A DNA stretch of 64,000 nt from Albula goreensis (lineage: Eukaryota > Chordata > Actinopteri > Albuliformes > Albulidae): contig CM040755.1 in the NCBI GenBank assembly GCA_022829145.1, positions 11,975,563 through 12,039,562 on the forward strand. Direction: 5' to 3'. Each line of letters opens with the position of its first letter. Position 1 is the first letter of the stretch. This document shows positions 13,217 to 23,500 of the stretch, in pieces. A program made the position numbers and the translations under genes. The notes beneath the pieces are model-generated. The model worked only from the letters and a program-made list of their open reading frames with translations, was not told where the DNA came from and ran no database searches.

Positions 13217-13262
13217 ATGCGCATATATTACCTGGGTGCATTCTTATGTTTTGCTAGGACAG
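13217..13262 (+). CDS. unrecognised gene, signal-peptide exon
   Basis: It encodes residues 1-15. The exon itself starts at 13213 after ttccag, and the ATG has A at -3. The donor is ACAG|gtaaag, phase 1. The hydrophobic run YYLGAFLCFA fits a short signal peptide. Confidence 0.55.
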
Positions 13263-16153
13263 GTAAAGTATTAGATAAAATATTCCAGATGCTTCTTAGG
13301 TATTTAATTTAATGTAACATTTGTAAACACAGTTCTTAATTTATTATTCATCAAACATGACTACACTATCAATTTCAGAAATATTGCTTCTGTTTTATTA
13401 AATGTATAATATTGAATAACATAATTGTTTGCCACTGGTATCTTTGTCTGGAACAGGGGGTGAATTCCTCATTCAAAAATTTCAATGTCAAGTTGGCTCC
13501 TGTTATGAAGTCCGAGGACAACTTGATCCGTTGTGTACCTCCAACCGTCCAACAGAAGAGTGCTGCATCCTAGGCAATTTTGCCAAATGGGACTCCCAGA
13601 AACAAGCTGACTGTCAATGTGAAGATGGTGTGACTCTGGAAATGAATGGTACAGTAAGATTTTAAGGAAAAAGATATCAGCCTTCTCTGCTGATTATAAG
13701 TGAAAAGCTTATTTAACTTAATTAATTATTTATATTACTTATATTACAGGTGTAAATTAAACATTTGCTAAGGTCAGTTAAAATGCCTGACCAAACAAAA
13801 TACAGGGAAGAAGGATAAAGGAGAACATCTTAAAGTTTTTCATTGTGTTTTTTTTTATCCAGTAGAATGTGTCTTTATCAATATATGATTATGTATACTT
13901 CAGGAAATTTGCTCTCAGATCAGAAGCAGAAAATTGTACTGATGGTTCTCTTTGTTTATTATTGCTTTTTTTCAGGAGAAACTGCTGAAGATCAAAATGG
14001 TGAGTAGAGATATTTTGCATTTTTAAAACACAGCAGCATTAGTTTTACAGTGGAAGTTAAGAGCAGTTCCACAAAAGATATGTTTATTATATCTTAAATT
14101 TGGAAAACTTTACCTAACTATGTATAAATGCAACTGGTGAAAAAGCTGACTATAGAAATGATAATAGAGCTCAATGAGCTGTAACAGATGCATTTGGTTT
14201 CTTGCAGTATTTTAAACTAAGATAATGAAAAAGAAATTCTTAAACGGAACTAAATGTATTCTTTTAGGTGTTTGTTTTGAAGGAGAGAAGAGTGTTATGG
14301 ATTTGAAAGGAAATAGAACAGGTAGAGTATTAATATCTTTACACTGATTCTTCATAAAACTTAAAACATTTCAACAGCTACTACTTTTAATATATGATGG
14401 ATGTTATTATCTATTTGTAAAAATATATTTTTCTAAATATTTCACAGAGGGAGCAAATCCAGCTAATTTGACTCAGGGGAACAACGGCAGCATGAATAAA
14501 CCATTAGGTAAACTTTCAGATTTTTGTTTTGTGGCTGGAAGGACTACCGATGTCATACCACACAAATGCCTATGTAACATCTGAGGTCACATCAAGATGC
14601 AAATTAGTAGCACATGTTTCAGTGATGCCTGTAAACAAATAAAAGTTATTTGAGCACATCAGTCTAGTTGACCTCTTGCATTTATAATGTGTGCATACAG
14701 TCTTTTGAGTCTAACCAACGTTGGTCACAAAATAATGTAATTTCAGGTTTTGGTGTGATTTTCTTCATAACTTCTCTGGCAACTGTTATAATGGTAAGTA
14801 CACAGGTACAATACAATGCTGAAAGCCATGGCTATACAGGAAAAAGTCTATCCTTCCAGATTATCATCTTTTGCTTGTATAACTGGAAATATAGATAAAA
14901 ATAGTATAAATGGAAGTGTGACAGAATAAATTGTCAAGATTTTTATCTCATGTCTTAGTATTTTTAAAGATCAGATTTCAATTTGCCGGATGAATGTCCC
15001 ATGATGAGACAACACAAGTACTATGCTGTACCTGCACTGGCGTAATAACACATACTTTTCCATTAACTTTCTAGTACAGTTTGAAAATGTTAGGCATGCT
15101 AAAAGCATGCTAGTTTGGTAAAAAAAAAAAAAAGTATGTAACACTGACGTGCTTGTAAATATACTTGAGCAAGTGGCGTCACTAAATCAATGACTATCAG
15201 CAATGCAAATAAAATGGATTAAATAATCATCTTTGAAGGAACTCAGAAAAAGGCTTTTATGTCAAAGATATTCACACTTTATCTGACATGTTAATTTTTA
15301 GAATATTTTAGAATATTGTTTAGGGTCGCTGGCATGCTCAGGGGTGAGAGCAGGGGGCAATCGCTCCACTGGTGCCCGTTTGGTTAAAAATAACAAACGA
15401 AAAATGCCCCCTGGGTGCCCCTCCAGAGGAGAAAACATGATGAAGTGCCCTTTAGATTTGCCCCATGTATTTGAAAATGTAATACAGTGCCCTCTAAAGT
15501 GCCCTTCCAGTTGAGCAAATGTAATGAAGTGCCCTCTAGAGTTGCTCCATGTATGAGAAAATGTAATAAAGTACCCTCCTTGGTGTCCCTCCAGTGGAAA
15601 AAACTTGATGAAGTTCCCTCTGTGTGTCCCTATGTGAAAATGTGACAAAGTGCCCTATAGGGGGGTTGTGAACTGTTTCAACACACATGCCTCATGGGTA
15701 ATGGGCCCCCAGGAGATGCTCTTTTGATTTTTTCGCCCCTGCCCCTCAGACAGCCTGAGCATGCCTCTTTGTAGGGCGTAATATCATCTGAAAAGTGCTT
15801 TAAGCACAGTGCAGCAAAGCCCAAGCATTTTCACTCCGAAGGTTTTGTTTGGCTGTATGTTTGTTTTACTTACAACCCTTTATTCCCCTCCAACACAAAC
15901 ACTATCTTCTCAGGCTTTTAATGCAATATGAATGAGTGCTCCTCCATACCACAGCAAACCAATTTGAAGTGAACCAGTTTGGCACTGTACAGTACAATTG
16001 TTCAGTGTAAGAAAGATAAGAGTCTCTTGCAGAAACCTTCCTGAATAATCTGTTTGTCTTTGCAGGATACGCTGTAGAACAAATCCAAATGCAGCTGCAG
16101 AAAAGACTGGGCCAACCTCCAAACTGTTAACTTTTGAGTTACTTACCCAGTAA
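13217..16153 (+). CDS. unrecognised small type I membrane protein, Cys-rich ectodomain
   Basis: I do not recognise this gene. Eight exons (13217-13262, 13457-13648, 13976-13999, 14268-14321, 14448-14507, 14747-14793, 14860-14876, 16066-16153) join in one frame to 175 aa. Residues 1-14 look like a signal peptide (MRIYYLGAFLCFA). The ectodomain has eight cysteines (26, 31, 42, 51, 52, 68, 70, 90). A stalk carries three N-glycosylation sequons (N103-R-T, N112-L-T, N118-G-S). Residues 128-148 form a transmembrane helix, followed by RCR and a 27-residue tail. Introns 1-5 are all phase 1, a pattern typical of receptor ectodomains. The architecture suggests a cell-surface receptor or ligand. The start codon (exon at 13217 versus 12063) and the tail frame are uncertain, because the 14876 donor (gtataa) is weak. 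If the 66-nt intron 14794-14859 is retained, or the frame runs on after 14860, the protein ends with LYNWKYR at 14898. Confidence 0.6.
13457..13648 (+). CDS. unrecognised gene, cysteine-rich exon
   Basis: It encodes residues 16-79 with seven of the eight ectodomain cysteines, including CC and CQC motifs (FQCQVGSCYEV, TEECCILGNF, ADCQCEDG). The acceptor is gaacag|GGGG and the donor G|gtacag, phase 1. Another frame is also open to 13572, but it has no exon continuation. Confidence 0.65.
13976..13999 (+). CDS. unrecognised gene, 24-nt micro-exon
   Basis: It encodes ETAEDQN plus split glycines. It lies between a strong acceptor (ttttttcag) and a strong donor (gtgagt), phase 1 to phase 1, so skipping would remove 8 residues without a frame change. 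Confidence 0.55.
14268..14321 (+). CDS. unrecognised gene, last ectodomain cysteine exon
   Basis: It encodes VCFEGEKSVMDLKGNRT with the eighth cysteine and the first sequon. The phase is 1 to 1; the donor gtagag is non-optimal. The other phase hits a stop. Confidence 0.6.
14448..14507 (+). CDS. unrecognised gene, glycosylated stalk exon
   Basis: It encodes an Asn/Gly-rich stalk (GANPANLTQGNNGSMNKPL) with two sequons, phase 1 to 1. The acceptor is tttcacag and the donor gtaaac. Confidence 0.6.
14747..14793 (+). CDS. unrecognised gene, transmembrane exon 1
   Basis: It encodes FGVIFFITSLATVIM, the first two thirds of the membrane helix. The acceptor is tttcag and the donor ATG|gtaagt, phase 0. 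Confidence 0.6.
14860..14876 (+). CDS. unrecognised gene, transmembrane exon 2 (17 nt)
   Basis: It follows a 66-nt intron with the acceptor tatccttccag and adds IIIFC to complete a hydrophobic helix. The proposed donor gtataa is weak. If it is not used, the frame continues as LYNWKYR and stops at 14896-14898. Confidence 0.4.
15331..15765. mobile_element. probable MITE-like element with terminal inverted repeats
   Basis: GGCATGCTCAGG at 15331-15342 is the exact inverse of CCTGAGCATGCC at 15754-15765, and the adjacent G/C-rich bases (CAGGGGGC versus GCCCCTGCCCC) are also roughly inverted. The interior holds degenerate ~45-bp tandem units. There is no transposase frame, so it would be a non-autonomous element. 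Target-site duplications are not clear. Confidence 0.5.
15415..15655. repeat. degenerate ~45-bp tandem repeat
   Basis: About five to six diverged units sharing GAAAATGTAATGAAGTGCCCT-like cores. They lie inside the MITE-like element. Confidence 0.7.
16066..16153 (+). CDS. unrecognised gene, cytoplasmic tail exon
   Basis: The acceptor is tttgcag. In the proposed frame it reads LIRCRTNPNAAAEKTGPTSK and on to LLTQ then TAA, so basic residues directly follow the helix, as expected for a stop-transfer. A second frame (YAVEQIQMQLQKRLGQPPNC, stop) is open and would follow if exons 14747 and 14860 were skipped, giving a soluble form. Confidence 0.4.
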
Positions 16154-16210
16154 TCCACCAATTCATTGGACATCACTATATCCTGATTTCTCTCCTATCC
16201 TAAGTATGGC

Positions 16211-16216
16211 ATTAAA
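16211..16216 (+). terminator. candidate poly(A) signal of the unrecognised gene
   Basis: ATTAAA 58 nt after the proposed stop codon. A canonical AATAAA follows at 17007-17012 and could end a longer UTR overlapping the MYZAP 3' end. Confidence 0.4.
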
Positions 16217-17090
16217 GATGATTAATTGAATACTATATTTTTTAAGCACATGTTTTGTGGCCTCTGTCATTTCTGCAAATATCATTGCCTTGGCAGTGGT
16301 AAACTGGTGTTAAACTTGAATCTGCAATACTAATGTAACAAGTGCAGTACACAGAGCATGCTAAATACCCACATGAAAACACCACTGTTTCATTGCATTT
16401 TATTACTGAATTGTTTTAATGGATGATCATATTTACTGTAATTTGAAAATGAAAACAATGAAACACATAAATGGACTATACAAATGTGATGATTACTGTA
16501 TCTGTTTTATCCTTCGTTATACAGAGATCAGGTATACTTAATGGAGCCTCTTTATAGTTAGAGGACAGGCCTCTTCAATAGATTCAGATACACATGTCTG
16601 GCAGTGTAGTCAGATATAACATCCTCATTGGCTCTGGGGTGGCAAGACTTTTCTTGAACAGAGAGAATAATGATATGCTGTGTTTCTAATCTCAGGAAGA
16701 ATGCTTATGTGCATGAATGAACATTTTCATAACTGAAATGGGGATTGTCAGTATGTTAAGCACAAATGGTACAGTATATGAAAAACCCACTGAACTCTGA
16801 GCAGTAAGAAAATATTGTTTCTTTTGTCCTGAGCAAATGTAACAGAAATAGTCCATCACAAAAATATTACACAATTTTTTTTTTAACTTTTACTGTTATG
16901 AGTTCAAAAATCCATATGAAACCGTATCACTTCATTCTTTGTAAACACAAAAAAAAAAAAAAATAGCATCAAACTCTATTTGAAAACAAATTATATACAG
17001 GTTTATAATAAATTATGTACAAGTATACAGGAGAATTCCTCTTCACTGTATTGTGTGAGGTTACACTAAGTATGTCTTAGCTTTTAGATA
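16217..17090. other. convergent intergenic region
   Basis: AT-rich spacer between the plus-strand gene and the MYZAP 3' end, with an A-run at 16950-16963. No gene seen. Confidence 0.5.
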
Positions 17091-17096
17091 TTTATT
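17091..17096 (-). terminator. candidate MYZAP poly(A) signal
   Basis: The minus strand reads AATAAA 47 nt after the MYZAP stop, implying a very short 3' UTR. Longer UTRs are possible. Confidence 0.4.
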
Positions 17097-17142
17097 CACA
17101 AAGAAAAACAACAAACAAAAGACTGTTTTCTCACAAAGACAT

Positions 17143-17521
17143 TCATTCAACTTTCCTTTTTGAACTTATTTCCATGAGTTTCATATAAGGTGTGTATGTT
17201 TTCGTTGGAGTGGATCTTGGTTGTGGATTGGACATAACTGGAGCAGACCTTTCAGGACTCGAGGGTTCTGAGGGAATCTGTACGGCAACAGACTCCCCGG
17301 TACAAGGCTGGGCTGAACCGGACTGGCCAGGATCTACACTGACTGAGGTGGACTGCGTCGAGCTTGAAGTGATTTTACTGAGTTGGCTGCCTTTAGATTG
17401 TAACCACATACTGTACTGTGTCGGAGAGTACTTGAGTAAACTGGAATCTAATCTGCTGGGTCGTTGGGGACTTGATTTCATGGGTGTAGGCTGCGCGTCA
17501 TCTCCTGGCTGTGTTTCAGGT
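17143..17521 (-). CDS. MYZAP: MYZAP exon 13 (extended C-terminus, stop)
   Basis: It encodes residues 435-560 then TGA. The body is a Ser/Pro/Gln/Thr-rich, probably disordered tail. Only the end (KTYTPYMKLMEISSKRK) matches the human RNYTPYTRVLEL. The exon is about four times longer than the human equivalent. Confidence 0.9.
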
Positions 17522-20500
17522 CTGTGGTGATAAAACAGGAAAATGCTTTCATATGACAGTTTCAACACAATAGTTCTTTGGTTCTGAAAAAAAAATAGCA
17601 TGATCTGTTTACCTGAGAGGAAGGTCACAGCCAACTCCAACATCTCTTGTTTCTACTTTGGCTTCACTCTTATTCTGCATAGACACAAAATACTTCAACT
17701 TGTCTTCTAACTCATTATTCTAGAGGAAGGAGGAAACCAGAAGGAGGAGTCAGAGAGATATCTCCCATGCAAGTGATCAGGCATGAAGCCCTGAAGTAAG
17801 CCAGACAGTTTTCAGTCCTGGAGGTCCATAGAATTTACTGGACTGAAGAGTCCACATACCTTGTTTTCAAGGCGTAAATTAGCTGCTAATCGAAAGGAAA
17901 CCACTAAAACCTGCAGGCACGGTGGCCCTCCAGGATCTGAGGGAAACTACCCTGTCGTAAAGGAGCACCTAGCACAGGGGGTTAAAGCAGTGTCCACAAC
18001 CTGTACCTCTTACACACAAAATGGCAGTGTCATAGAGATATTTCAAACCTTTTAAAAAAAAATAAAATTTGGGTACTTGATGCTGCCATTTTGTGTGTAT
18101 ACAATACTTAGAATTAGACAGATGAAAGATTAGACAGGATCTCTCACTGAGAATCTGGGATCCGAAATAATGCCCTGTGAAGTATTACCTCACATTCAAT
18201 GATGGCAATTCTGTCCAACAACTCCGTAATGAACAAATCCTTCTGTACTACTGTAGCTCGTAACGTTTCAACCTGCATCCCCAAAAGAAAAGGGCAAAAC
18301 ATAGATGTGATGCACAGAGCAATAACAGACAGTTTAAATGACAGTGTCATCCTTTGTGTTCTTATACTCTATACTGTGTAGCTCTATGGTGTTAGCCATA
18401 ACAACCTAAACTAAAGGTTTCTGCTCATACCCAGAGGAAAACCTCTTTGGCATTGTTGGTATGGGTAACACCATAGATGTATAGATTGAAGACGTCTGTT
18501 CTTTTTGCCATATCTGTATGTGTGCTTTTGTTTTCACTCTGTGTGTGTGTGTGTGTTCATGCACATGTACATTAATGTATGTATTCCACCTACTTGTGTG
18601 TGTGTGTGTGTGAGTCTACATGGATCCATTTCTGAAATTCCCTCACCTCTTCAATCATGCCCTTAACCTTTCTCTGCTGGCAGAACACCATATCATTTAG
18701 ATGTTTTATTCTCTCTCGCAGTTCTGAAGCCTCTTCCTCCAGCTTCTGGGACCTGTAACACAACCATACCCCTGCTAAAGTCAGTCAGTGCTACAACCAT
18801 ACCCCTGCTAAAGTCAGTCAGTGCTACAACCACACTCCTGTTAACGTCAGTCAGTGCTACAACCATACCCCTGCTAAAGTCAGTCAGTGCTACAACCATA
18901 CCCCTGCTAAAGTCAGTCAGTGCTACAACCACACCCCTGCTAAAGTCAGTCAGTGCTACAACCATACCCCTGCTAAAGTCAGTCAGTGCTACAACCATAC
19001 CCCTGATAAAGTCAGTCAGTGCTACAACCATACCCCTGCTAAAGTCAGTCAGTGCTACAACCACACTCCTGCTAAAGTCAGTCAGTGCTACAACCATACC
19101 CCTGCTAAAGTCAGTCAGTGCTACAACCATACCCCTGCTAAAGTCAGTCAGTGCTACAACCATACCCCTGCTAAAGTCAGTCAGTGCTACAACCACACTC
19201 CTGTTAACGTCAGTCAGTGCTACAACCATACCCCTGCAAAAGTCAGTCAGTGCTACAACCACTCTCCTGTTAACGTCAGTCAGTGCTACAACCACACTCC
19301 TGTTAACGTCAGTCAATGCTACAACCATACCCCTGCTAAAGTCAGTCAGTGCTACAACCATACCCCTGCTAAAGTCAGTCAGTGCTACAACCACACCCCT
19401 GCTAAAGTCAGTCAGTGCTACAACCACACTCCTGTTAATGTCAGTCAGTGCTACAACCACACTCCTGTTAACGTCAGTCAGTGCTACAACCACACTCCTG
19501 TTAATGTCAGTCAGTGCTACAACCACACTCCTGTTAACGTCAGTCAGTGCTACAACCACACTCCTGTTAATGTCAGTCCGCACCACAACCACACTCCTGC
19601 TAAAGTCAGTCAAGGCCACAACCACATGCCAACTAAAGCCAGTCAGTATATACCTTCACACCTGATTCTATGTTCATTGCACACATTGGCACATGAACAG
19701 TTTATCACCACTATTCACATGTCTTCCATGTCTCATGAAACAGGATGAAGATTCAATGTAAAAGAGTGGAAACAGAATTTTCTCTACATTCTGTGGCTGT
19801 ATGCTCATGCCAGGTGCTGAAGGAGATGACAGAAGCGTAACCATTTCTGAGCTGAACTGTGGGTTCTGAGCTCTCAGGCCTCACCTCTTGGTGATGTTAG
19901 CATCCACTTGGTCAGTCTGCTCCAGCCTGCGCAGCTGTGCCTCGCACTCCTGCAGCTTCTGCTGCAGCTGACTCCTCTCCTGCAAAAGTGTGAAACAGCG
20001 GCATTACCATATTATCCATACTATCCATACTATCTACCTACCATACTACTACTTTGAGACCAAAGCAGTAATTTGAACATTTAACAGTGCTGAACAGGGA
20101 TTTTTTAAAAATCATTAATGGTTATTGTATGATCATATAATTATAATCTGATAATATAATTATTGTTTTTCCTGTGCGGTAATAGTTTCAGCAGTAGTGT
20201 GCATTCCTGTGTTCCTTGCCTTTCCCATGCAGTCTAGGAGACGCTCTAATTCACTTATTCTTTGATCCCGCTCTGCGATTTTTGCCTCCACGATCCTGGC
20301 ATTGTTCTCAGCCTCCTCTAGCCGTCTCATGTATTCGTCGATTTGCACCTGGATCAGACATGAAAAAGGTTAAAATGTCAGAGTAAAGGCTGGCCTCCCA
20401 AAAAAATATTGAAGGTTAAACTAAAGCAACATTACATGGGGAATATTTCTCCATGCATCAAGCCCCATCACTATAACACAAAATTAAGGCTGCCATACTG

Positions 20501-23500
20501 CTGTTGTAGAACATGATCACTAGATGGAGACAGTGTTATTGGTCACAGTTTCGGTAAATCCACTCTTCAGTGAGTGAATTCCTCATTTTAAAACACTTTC
20601 CTTTGCTCTGCTTGGCCATAACAAAAGCAGGAATGACTAATGTGAAATGTGTATGTATTTGCATGTCTAAGTTCGTACCTGCAGAGCCTCAATCTCCTCT
20701 CTGTGCTTCTTTTGCTCATTCAGTAGCTGCTCCTCATACTGCTTCTGCAGTTTCACAGTCATCTCCTGCAGCGCCTGGTAGTTGGCCTCCTGGGAGGCCT
20801 CCACCTAACCCACAGACACAGAGGAATTGAACCAAACTGATTCTGACAATAGAGGGGAAACTCACTGACAGCCACACAATGTGTCCAGAAAGTACATCTT
20901 CATTCTTTTATGCTGAAACTTTGGACTGGGGAGGCTGGGGATGGAATGATGAAATACATGATGAGTGGCTCTGTGGAGACAGCGCAGGCTCCAGACCTGT
21001 CGATCGACCACACGCAGAGGCCCTGGCAAGAGAAATCAATCAGAGACGGAGGAGATCAGAATAGCAGGGGAGTGAAAAGCGAAGGGGGAGGAGAGCCGCT
21101 CAGATCCGGCCAACTGGAGCCAACATCAAAGTCCCTGCGTGGTGAGCTCAGCGTGTTTGCCCACACTTCCCTTCCCTCCCTCACACGCCCCTCTGTGCCA
21201 GAATAATAATCACATCTCTTCAGAGCTTGCTTTTTTTGCCTGTTAGTCTGGTGACCTGGCTTTGAGGGTTATCTCCTCAATCACATGATCACAGCAGTCA
21301 CACCTGAGCCGGCCATTCCAGCACATTCGGAGGCCTGCCTCTTATCTGCCATTCTCCCCTACACTGCTCAAAAATAGGCCAGCACACCCCAAAATTTTCA
21401 CTTAGTGTTCTGTCATGCTGGGAGTAGGCTTATCAAAAATATTTATACATTGCAAACAAAGCCTGCACACAAGCTCATTATCAGTGTCAATTATTTTTAT
21501 TTCTTATTGGCTGCCTTCCAAAGCTCTCACCTTTCTCAAGGGTGTGTATGTGTGTGTGGTTAATGCTCTGTTATACGATCATTGTTCTCATGGACGCTGA
21601 ATTCTGAACTGTTGTATCAGGTGCTTGGCACTGTTTCTGGAGGCCAGGACTAAGGACGGAAACCACTGCGAGCTGCCTTTTTTGCTCTCTACTTTAGATG
21701 AAGTTGTCTATAATGTGCTAAATATTCAGTATTGTCCACCATCTTCCCTTTTCATCTTCAGGGGATACTGTCATTCTCACAGTTACTGTAATTGTGTCCA
21801 CTGTCCACATTAAGTGTATGGGTTGTGGCGATCCCGAGTTTACACAAAACTGTTTGACTTTACAACCCCCATAACTTCTTTCTTCCTCTGACCCAATGGT
21901 TTTCCACCATGTTGCAGACATCAGGACTGTACCACTTGTGAGTGTGCCGTGGGGGTGTGCATCACCTGTAGTCGGAGGGATTGGTTCTCTGCATGGGCGG
22001 CAGCCAGCTCCCTGTCCTTCTCCCTCAGCCTCTCCTCTGCCTGCTGACAGGAGCTGCACAGACTCTTGAGCCTGACCCTGGCCTCCGCTCGCTCTGTACA
22101 CTTCTCCAGCAGGGATTTCTGCCACAGAACAAACTCACACCTTAGCAATGATTATCTGTACCAATGAGACGGTCACGTTCAATCTTTCCATCATGTCTAC
22201 ATTCTTACTGCAGGAGGTTCTATTTGCTGCTGGTATTTTCTGGCAATGTTACGCCATTTTTATGAAGAGAAACATTCTAGGGCTGAGCGTCTAATGTCAG
22301 CATTATTATTTGTGGTTATGTTCTTATTTATAATGTTTATGAGAAGTATCAACTTTGTATGTTTCAGCTAAAACAGTGAAGAGAAAGTATAGAGTTGACC
22401 ATCTGTTAGTCTATAGAATCTGTGACTTTAATCACAAAAAAAAAAAAATCACTTAAAGAGGAAAAACTTTACAGTTTTGATGCTACTTAATTTACATTGT
22501 GTCTGTTTGGCAGACCACACACTCTCGGGGAAATTCATTGTACCATTACATATTTAATATGTTATTCATATATGCAATGGAAAGTTTATAAGCAATGGAA
22601 AGTCATTCCACAGCAAAGAAGTTCTAGTAAAATATTACCAGTGGACAAAAATGTTTCTCTAATTTGCCTTTGTTGTGACCTGTGTCACTCCCAGCTCTAC
22701 TGCGGGAGTTGGCAGTGAAAACATTTGCCTGGATAATGGAAGTATGGGTGGAATTGTGGGTAATTATTCATCATGTACCTGCAGGTCGATGTTGGCAGAA
22801 ATGAGGGAGCTGTTCATTTGTTCATAGCTCTCCATGGCCGCAGTCCGTGTCCTGACCTCTGACTCCAGGCTGTGCCTCTGGGCGTTAGCAGACTGACAGG
22901 CAAAGACAGAGACACTGCATCACCTTCTGACAGACAGGGGCACCATCACACTGAGGGCTAGGGGATGGGGTCAATGTGGCACAGAGAACTAACATCACTT
23001 TATCAAATTTTGGAATGTATTTCCTTGTGTCTGTTAAATACATTTTTATGTTTTGCTCACCCTTATGTCCTGGGAGAGCTTTTGCATGGACTGCTGCATT
23101 CCGCCAAACTGGCCATACATCCGTTCTCTCACCTTCTCCAGGGAGTCCCTGACCTACAAGAGCAAGAGAGAGAGAAAGAGAGAGAGATGGTTATCTTCAA
23201 ATGACCCCATTCTCAGATTAAAGGAGGGATTGCACAAATAAAGTTACTTTATTACCTTATACCAAAGATGAGAGTGAATGGAGTACCTAAAATTGTACAC
23301 TAATTAACTGCATTGCATAAGTGTTCATCTATCCATTCACTCTCAGTCACAAAGGGCAGTGCTGGCTGGACGAGGATGTGTTTGTGGCCCAGTCTCAGTC
23401 ACAAAGACTGTTCTTGGGCCATTCTCAAATGAGCACTGGCCTCCACTTGCCTCTCGGATGTAATTCATCTGGTCCCTCAGGTGACTGACAGACCACTCGC

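Larger units (their letters stand above)
14877..16065 (+). other. last intron of the unrecognised gene
   Basis: It carries an A-run at 15121-15133 and the probable MITE at 15331-15765. I saw no further exon. Confidence 0.45.

Noticed and set aside
13457..13574. Second open frame in the Cys-rich exon (reads NSSFKNFNVKLAPVMKSED)
   Set aside because: It ends in TAG within the exon and does not connect to the later exons, whereas the Cys-rich frame does.
13457..13648. Possible BAFF/APRIL-receptor-like (TNFRSF) module: SC...LDPLC resembles the D-x-L turn of TACI/BCMA
   Set aside because: Only a few residues match and the remaining cysteine spacing differs; kept as an untested idea, not a call.
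18693..19625. A 310-codon open frame on the minus strand with repeated VVALTDFSRGM units
   Set aside because: It is the 33-bp minisatellite read in one frame; a unit divisible by three keeps frames open. It is out of frame with MYZAP exon 10 and ends soon after.
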